Of a stretch of 64,000 bases of DNA, positions 59,261-64,000 are shown one piece after another; within the stretch, counting starts at the first letter, position 1; each line of letters begins with the position of its first letter. The notes beneath the pieces are model-generated. The model did not search any database, was not told where the DNA came from, and saw only the letters and a program-made list of their open reading frames with translations. Made by a program: the position numbers and the translations under genes. Source of the stretch: Microbacterium sp. C5A9 (GTDB lineage: Bacteria; Actinomycetota; Actinomycetes; Actinomycetales; Microbacteriaceae); contig NZ_JABXGD010000007.1 in the NCBI RefSeq assembly GCF_022627955.1, positions 1-64,000 of the forward strand, in the 5' to 3' direction.

Positions 59261-60120
59261 CCGAATCGTCCGCTGATGTAGTCCTCGGTCCGCTGGTCTT
59301 GTGGCTGTTCGAAGATGTTGCGGGTGAGGTCGTATTCGACGAGCACGCCGGTGCGGTCACCGGTGCTCTCGTCGGCGAGGGCGGTGAAGAATGCGGTGCG
59401 ATCGGCCACGCGCGCTGCCTGCTGCATGTTGTGGGTGACGATGATGATCGTGTAGTCCTTGCGAAGCTCGTGCATGAGGTCTTCGATCCGAGACGTGGCG
59501 ATCGGGTCAAGGGCGGAGCAGGGCTCGTCCATCAGGATCACGTCGGGTTGTACAGCGATCGTCCGCGCGATGCACAGGCGCTGCTGTTGACCGCCGGAGA
59601 GGCCGAACGCGGATTGCTTGAGCTTGTCCTTCACTTCGCCCCAGAGGGCGGAGCGGGTCAGTGCCTCTTCGACGAGGTCGTCCATGTTGTCGACTTTCAT
59701 CCCGGTGACCCTAGGGCCGTAGGCGATGTTGTCGTAGATCGATTTCGGGAACGGGTTGGGCTTTTGGAACACCATGCCGATCCGCCGACGGACCTCGATC
59801 GGATCCACGGCTTTGGCGTAGATGTCCTCGTCTTGGAAGAGGACGGTGCCTTCCACGCGGGCACCGTCGACGAGGTCGTTCATGCGGTTCAGGGAGCGCA
59901 GCAGCGTTGATTTTCCGCATCCGGAGGGGCCGATGAGCGCGGTGATCTCGTTACGCCCGAACTCGAGGTTGACGCCGGTCACGGCCCGGAACTCGCCGTA
60001 GTACACGTTGACGTCTTCGCAGCGGATCAGGCCACTGGGGGTGGCGGCGAGCCGTCGTGTTTCGGCGGCATGGAAGTTCGTGTGCGTCGCTGTCGCGGCG
60101 CTGCCTGTGGGAGTGCTCAT
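59257..60120 (-). CDS. pstB: Phosphate ABC transporter ATPase
   Basis: A 287-residue PstB. Walker [10 protein letters not shown] at 64-72, the PstB-typical [20 protein letters not shown]-loop [22 protein letters not shown], signature [16 protein letters not shown], Walker [17 protein letters not shown] and switch [11 protein letters not shown]. It powers uptake through PstCA in the membrane. Two bases separate it from pstA. Confidence 0.97.
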   Translation of the reverse strand: MSTPTGSAATATHTNFHAAETRRLAATPSGLIRCEDVNVYYGEFRAVTGVNLEFGRNEITALIGPSGCGKSTLLRSLNRMNDLVDGARVEGTVLFQDEDIYAKAVDPIEVRRRIGMVFQKPNPFPKSIYDNIAYGPRVTGMKVDNMDDLVEEALTRSALWGEVKDKLKQSAFGLSGGQQQRLCIARTIAVQPDVILMDEPCSALDPIATSRIEDLMHELRKDYTIIIVTHNMQQAARVADRTAFFTALADESTGDRTGVLVEYDLTRNIFEQPQDQRTEDYISGRFG

Positions 60121-60122
60121 GG

Positions 60123-61037
60123 TTACCACCGTTTCTGGAACTTGTTGCGGATGAAGATCGCGAGCGCGTTCATCAGGATGAGGACGGCGAGCAGCAGGAT
60201 GCTGGTGGCGCCGGCGAGTTCGTGGAAGCCTTCTTGCGGGCGGCCGGTCCAGTTGAAGATCTGGATCGGCAGCGTGGTGTAGCCGCTGAGGAGCCCGTTC
60301 GGGTCGAAGGTGATGTACACCAGCGCGCCGAGCACGAGCAGCGGGGCGGCCTCCCCGAGTGCGCGGGAGAGCGCGAGGATGGAGCCGGTTGCGATCCCGG
60401 GAACGGATGCGGGGAGCACTTGTCTCCACGTGGTCTGCCATTGTGTGGCGCCGAGTGCGAGAGATCCGTCGCGAATCTCTCGCGGGACCGCGCGCAGTGC
60501 TTCTCTGGTCGCGATGATGATCACCGGCAGGATGAGCAGTGTCAGGGCGAACGCCCCGCCGATGACGATGTTCTTGTTGGTGACGCCGAGCATCGAGAGG
60601 AACGCGAGCGCGAGGAGCCCGTACACGATCGAGGGCACTGCGGCGAGGTTCTGCACGTTGAGTTCGATGAACCGGTTGAACCACCGCTTCCGGTCGGCGA
60701 ACTCTTCCAGGTGCACGGCGGCGGCGATCCCGAGCGGGAGTGTCATCACGGCGGTCGCACCGATCGCCCACACGGATCCGAGGATGGCGGGCCGGGCTCC
60801 GGCCTCGTCGGGGTCGGCGGAGGGGAAGTTGAACAGCAGCGCCGTGGAGAGCTTGTTCTGCCCGGTGAGGAAGATCGTGATCAGAAGGGTGATGAGCACC
60901 GCGAACGCGACGAACAGGGAGAGCCACAACAGCAGCAGGAACGCCAGTGCGCTCGGGCGCATCTCACCGTTGCGGCCGGTCGCGATGGGGGCCGAAGCGC
61001 GCAACGGCTGCGTCGCGGTCGTCGAGGTGGGGGACAT
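60123..61037 (-). CDS. pstA: Phosphate ABC transporter permease
   Basis: A 304-residue permease with six predicted helices; [46 protein letters not shown] and the EAA-like loop [21 protein letters not shown] mark it as PstA. The ATG overlaps the pstC stop (TGATG). It forms the membrane channel with PstC. Confidence 0.96.
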   Translation of the reverse strand: MSPTSTTATQPLRASAPIATGRNGEMRPSALAFLLLLWLSLFVAFAVLITLLITIFLTGQNKLSTALLFNFPSADPDEAGARPAILGSVWAIGATAVMTLPLGIAAAVHLEEFADRKRWFNRFIELNVQNLAAVPSIVYGLLALAFLSMLGVTNKNIVIGGAFALTLLILPVIIIATREALRAVPREIRDGSLALGATQWQTTWRQVLPASVPGIATGSILALSRALGEAAPLLVLGALVYITFDPNGLLSGYTTLPIQIFNWTGRPQEGFHELAGATSILLLAVLILMNALAIFIRNKFQKRW

Positions 61038-61993
61038 CAGTAGGCCTCCCGGAAGCGGCGGACGAAACGGATGCTGATGAAGTTGATCAGCAAGGTGATG
61101 AGGAACAGCAGCAGCCCGACCGCGAACAGGGTGTTGTATTCGAGGCTCCCGACCCGGGAGTCGCCGAGCGCGGCGTTGGCGATGAATCCCGTCATCGTCT
61201 GCCCCTGATCGAGCGGGTTGGTGACGAGTTGCGCTTGGTTGCCGGCGGCGATGGCGACGATCATGGTTTCGCCGACCGCTCGGGAGATGCCCAGTACGAC
61301 GGCCGCGACGATCCCGGACAGGGCGGCGGGGAACACGACGCGGAGGGTGGTCTGCATCCGGTTCGCCCCGAGCGCGGCGCTGCCCTGGCGGAGCGCCTGC
61401 GGGACAGCGGACATGGCGTCTTCTGCGATCGACGCGATCGTCGGGATGATCATCACACCCATGACGAGGCCCGCCGCGAGAACACTGAACGCCCCGGTTG
61501 GAAGGTGAAGCCAGTCCCGCAGGACGGTGCCTTGCACGAACTGCAGGGCGAAGAACCCATACACGACCGTGGGGATGCCCGCGAGGATCTCGAGCAACGG
61601 TTTGAGAACCTTGCGGACGCGGGGGCGGGCGTACTCGGCGAGCAGCGTTGCAGCCCCGAGCCCGAACGGCACCGCCACGAGCAGCGCGATGAGCGTGGTC
61701 CACAAGGTCGCGGTGACCAGAGGCAGCACGCCGAACGACGCGTCCGCGAAGCGTGGCGCCCACCGGGTGCCGAACAGGAACTCCAGGACCGGGACCTCGG
61801 CGAAGAAGCTCAGCGACGGGATAAGCAGCGCGATGAGGATCCCCACCGTCGTCACGACGGTGACGGCTGCAGCCAGGCGCAGGGCGAGCTTGATGAGGAA
61901 CTCGCCGGGGCGGCGGCGGCCGGCGAAACTGCTGGCGGGGGCAGGGGCCCGGCCAGAAGCCGGACCCCCACGCCGTTCAATGATGGCGGTCAT
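61037..61993 (-). CDS. pstC: Phosphate ABC transporter permease
   Basis: A 318-residue permease with six predicted helices: LVTATLWTTLIALLVAVPFGLGAATLLAEYA, EILAGIPTVVYGFFALQFV, IPTIASIAEDAMSAVPQALRQGSAALGANRMQTTLRVVFPAALSG (EAA loop) and GISRAVGETMIVAIAAG are PstC features. The pstS gene lies 14 bases upstream. Confidence 0.96.
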   Translation of the reverse strand: MTAIIERRGGPASGRAPAPASSFAGRRRPGEFLIKLALRLAAAVTVVTTVGILIALLIPSLSFFAEVPVLEFLFGTRWAPRFADASFGVLPLVTATLWTTLIALLVAVPFGLGAATLLAEYARPRVRKVLKPLLEILAGIPTVVYGFFALQFVQGTVLRDWLHLPTGAFSVLAAGLVMGVMIIPTIASIAEDAMSAVPQALRQGSAALGANRMQTTLRVVFPAALSGIVAAVVLGISRAVGETMIVAIAAGNQAQLVTNPLDQGQTMTGFIANAALGDSRVGSLEYNTLFAVGLLLFLITLLINFISIRFVRRFREAY

Positions 61994-62007
61994 GGAGCGT
62001 GCGGTGC

Positions 62008-62973
62008 TCAGCCGAGCGAGGCGAGCTCGTCGGTGGCGGTGGTGACCTGGTCCTCGGTCAACGGCACGAACAGTGCACGCTCAGCGATCTCCGCGGAGTT
62101 GGCGACGTAGAAGTCGATGAACGACTTCACCTGCTCCTTGTCGACGTACGAGGCGTTGTTGACGTAGATGAACAGGGGGCGACCCAGCGGGGTGTAGGTG
62201 CCGTCCTGCACGGTCTCGGTGCTCGGCATCACGCCGTCGACGGCGACTGCCTTCACGACACCTTCGTTCTCTTCGACGTAGCTGAGGCCGAGGAACCCGA
62301 TCGCGCCGACGTCTCCCGCAACGCCCTGGATGGTGATGTTGTCATCTTCGGAGGGGCTGTAGTCGGTGCGGATCGCACCGTCTTCGCCGTTGATCTCCTC
62401 GGTGAAGTAGTCGAACGTGCCCGAGTCGGTGCCGGCGCCGAAGAGCGTGATGGCCTGGTCGGGGAAGCTGGGATCGACCTGGTTCCAGTTCGTGATCTTG
62501 CCCTCCGCCTCCGGCCCCCAGATCAGGTTGAGCTGCTCAACGGTCAAGTCCTCCGCCCAGTCATTCTCCGGGTTCACGATGACTGACAGGCCGTCGTTGG
62601 CGGCGACGATCTCGGTGTACTTGATGCCGGCGGCCTCGCAGTCCGCAGCTTCCTCGTCCTTGATCGGACGCGACGCGTTGGACACATCCGTCTCGCCGGC
62701 GCAGAACGTCTTGAAGCCACCACCGGTACCCGACGTCGCGACCGAGACGTTCACGGCGCTCTCCTCATCGCGGAACAGGTCAGCGGCGGCCTCAGTCAGC
62801 GGGGCGACGGTCGACGAACCGTCGGTGTTCACCGAACCGGTCAGTCCGCCCCCGCTCGCGCCGGATCCAGAGGTGTCACCACCGGAGGGCTGCCCGCCGC
62901 ACCCGCTCAGGGCTAGTGCCCCGACCAGGACCAATGCGGTGGACGCGAAGATCTTTGCTGTGGACTTTCGCAC
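62008..62973 (-). CDS. pstS: Phosphate-binding lipoprotein
   Basis: A 321-residue lipoprotein with lipobox LSGC and a Gly/Ser linker. Phosphate-loop features are SVNTDGSSTVAPLTEA, VATSGTGGGFKTFCAGETDVSNASRPI and TLFGAGTDSGTFDYF, as in the PstS family. GTG at 62973 is chosen because AAGGAAG lies six bases upstream; an ATG at 62988 would lack this. Divergent from the flavoprotein; the upstream inverted-repeat pair is the likely control region. Confidence 0.95.
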   Translation of the reverse strand: MRKSTAKIFASTALVLVGALALSGCGGQPSGGDTSGSGASGGGLTGSVNTDGSSTVAPLTEAAADLFRDEESAVNVSVATSGTGGGFKTFCAGETDVSNASRPIKDEEAADCEAAGIKYTEIVAANDGLSVIVNPENDWAEDLTVEQLNLIWGPEAEGKITNWNQVDPSFPDQAITLFGAGTDSGTFDYFTEEINGEDGAIRTDYSPSEDDNITIQGVAGDVGAIGFLGLSYVEENEGVVKAVAVDGVMPSTETVQDGTYTPLGRPLFIYVNNASYVDKEQVKSFIDFYVANSAEIAERALFVPLTEDQVTTATDELASLG

Positions 62974-63030
62974 GTGTGCTTCCTTCATCTCAGGTATTCG
63001 AGGGATGAAGCAGCCGAGTCGCCGCTTCAC

Positions 63031-63046
63031 ATAGATGCTTGTCTAT
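63031..63046. promoter_or_regulatory. Inverted repeat ATAGA-N6-TCTAT, copy 1
   Basis: Perfect 5-bp arms around TGCTTG in the space between pstS and the divergent flavoprotein. Copy 2 (63057-63074) has the same arms and spacer length; the two centres are 27 bp apart. Candidate ArsR-type or PhoP-type operator. Confidence 0.6.
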
Positions 63047-63056
63047 CCGACGTAGT

Positions 63057-63074
63057 TATAGAAGGCTATCTATA
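63057..63074. promoter_or_regulatory. Inverted repeat TATAGA-N6-TCTATA, copy 2
   Basis: Perfect 6-bp arms around AGGCTA; it ends on the first base of a possible small ORF. TATAGA at 63057-63062 could also serve as a -10 box for the plus-strand transcript. Confidence 0.6.
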
Positions 63075-63241
63075 TGAACGCGGGGTTAACGGGGGCGAAA
63101 GGGTTCGTTGATCTTCCCGCCCGGGTGTCGGATCGTGCCGTGATCGACGCGATGATCAGGTGCGCGGACGTCGCGCGCGTCAGTGAGGCTTCGCAGGCGG
63201 CGAGGTCTCGACAGAAAGGACTCACATGCACCTGGTCGTGA
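63074..63241 (+). CDS. Candidate 55-residue leader ORF
   Basis: ATG at 63074 opens a 55-codon frame that ends 16 bases inside the flavoprotein gene, so translation could be coupled. The peptide includes DRAVIDAMIRCADVARVSEASQAARSRQ and has no recognised family. There is no RBS. It may be a real small protein, an ArsR-like remnant or chance. Confidence 0.25.
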   Translation: MNAGLTGAKGFVDLPARVSDRAVIDAMIRCADVARVSEASQAARSRQKGLTCTWS

Positions 63242-64000
63242 TCGGGGGAAGTGACGCAGGAATCTCCGCGGCGCTCCGTGCCCGAGAGGTGGACGAATCC
63301 GCTGATGTGACGGTCGTCGTTGCCGATGCATACCCGAACTTCTCGATCTGTGGCATCCCTTACTACTTCTCGCGGGAGGTGCAACCGTGGCAGTCGCTCG
63401 CACATCGCACGCTTGCCGATCTGGAAGCGGCCGGTCTCCAGGTGCGCACCAACACGCTCGCGACGGGCATCAGCGTCAATGCCCGCACACTCACCGTGCG
63501 GAACAACGGTGGAGCGGAGTCCGCCATTCCTTACGATGCGCTCGTCGTCGGGACGGGCGCATCCGCCTCGACGGCGGGTATCCACGGGACCGACCGGCTC
63601 GGGCCTGCGGACGGGGTGCATACGCTCCACACGATGGGTGACACCTTCGCTCTTGAGAACTACCTCGATGAGCATCAACCGTCGACGGCAATCATCATCG
63701 GCGCGGGGTACGTCGGCCTCGAGATGGCCGAAGCGCTCACCATCCGCGGGCTCCAGGTCACGCAGCTGCAACGCGGACCCCAGGTGCTCTCCACCCTCGA
63801 CACGGAACTCGGAGCGCTCGTGCGCGACGAGCTCGACCGCAACGGCGTCACGGTGGAAACGGGCATGCAGGTGCACGATATCGGCCGCGACAGCGGGCTC
63901 CTCGCGGTCCAGGGCACCCGCGACGGTGCCCCGTTCGTGCGTCGCGCCGAGCTGGTCCTCGTCGTGGTGGGTGTGCGCCCCAATGTGGAGCTCCTCACCG
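63226..64000 (+). CDS. FAD-dependent NAD(P)-disulfide oxidoreductase (CoA-disulfide reductase/NADH oxidase-like), partial
   Basis: The first 258 residues are in the window. VVIGGSDAGISAALRARE is the FAD-binding loop; NFSICGIPYYFS places the single redox Cys (Cys42) exactly as in CoA-disulfide reductases and NADH oxidases; TAIIIGAGYVGLEMAEALTIRG is the NAD(P)H-binding loop. AAAGGA precedes the ATG. The C-terminal part lies beyond the window. Divergent from pstS and near arsRC, it may recycle a thiol used by the arsenate reductase (inference). Confidence 0.92.
   Translation, partial: MHLVVIGGSDAGISAALRAREVDESADVTVVVADAYPNFSICGIPYYFSREVQPWQSLAHRTLADLEAAGLQVRTNTLATGISVNARTLTVRNNGGAESAIPYDALVVGTGASASTAGIHGTDRLGPADGVHTLHTMGDTFALENYLDEHQPSTAIIIGAGYVGLEMAEALTIRGLQVTQLQRGPQVLSTLDTELGALVRDELDRNGVTVETGMQVHDIGRDSGLLAVQGTRDGAPFVRRAELVLVVVGVRPNVELLT

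Noticed and set aside
60121..60927. Long upstream extension of pstB
   Set aside because: It is pstA read out of frame; ATG at 60120 directly precedes a normal PstB N-terminus.
1..64000. CRISPR arrays, tRNA/rRNA genes, prophage or integrase genes
   Set aside because: No regularly spaced direct repeats with unique spacers, no cloverleaf-like sequence recognised by eye and no recombinase or phage structural motif in any frame. A tRNA scan could still find something missed by eye.

Overview
The window is high-GC DNA with dense, mostly operonic genes, frequent ATGA/GTGA start-stop overlaps and several probably leaderless genes. Gene content (mycothiol-era type ArsC, SulP and BCCT carriers, PadR-UbiB pair, small CsbD-like stress proteins, LacI-controlled ABC operon) points to an actinobacterium. 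The style of the small proteins and of the short GGTCGTTGAGC...GACGAAACG intergenic repeats suggests Microbacteriaceae, probably Microbacterium or a close relative. This placement is inference; there is no rRNA gene to confirm it. No tRNA, CRISPR array, integrase or complete insertion sequence was seen.

Layout. 1-6.2 kb: ordinary chromosomal genes (RibD-C-like reductase, gamma-carbonic-anhydrase-like protein with a cupin, a small sigma factor with a membrane partner, TetR, DUF1428, a lipoprotein, an SDR). 6.3-14.5 kb: a first accessory island, all on the plus strand. It has a C5-cytosine methylase with a clear NaeI-type restriction enzyme, then a tightly coupled four-gene set: a double GHKL ATPase (MutL/MORC-like N-terminus, histidine-kinase-like C-terminus), a receiver-like protein, an unknown protein and an N6-adenine methylase. 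A fragment of a zinc-type oxidoreductase lies at its right edge.

14.8-20.8 kb: a minus-strand operon for an iron/phosphonate-class ABC importer with a LacI regulator and a class III metallophosphoesterase. 20.9-30.8 kb: SulP carrier, pantothenate genes (DUF2520-like, panC, panB), MFS pump with its HTH repressor, and an extra methionine aminopeptidase opposite an Xre regulator across a very compact divergent promoter. 30.9-47 kb: glycosyltransferase, PadR-UbiB, BCCT carrier, an envelope/osmotic-stress-like cluster (DUF2867 SDR, small membrane protein, CsbD, ProP-like carrier, two MarR regulators, two small proteins), MFS, SDR and alcohol dehydrogenase. Several strong intrinsic-terminator hairpins separate these units.

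47.2-57.2 kb: a second accessory (defence-like) island: unknown protein, RES-type toxin with its antitoxin, a roughly 1230-residue protein ending in a PD-(D/E)XK-like nuclease motif, a second antitoxin-like protein without a toxin, and an Mrr-like nuclease-NACHT NTPase. 57.3-64 kb: an arsenate/phosphate region: ArsR, ArsC with an N-terminal HTH, then a convergent pstSCAB operon ending in an OmpR-type regulator in the place often held by phoU, and a divergent flavoprotein disulfide reductase cut by the window end. A pair of matching inverted repeats lies between the last two units.
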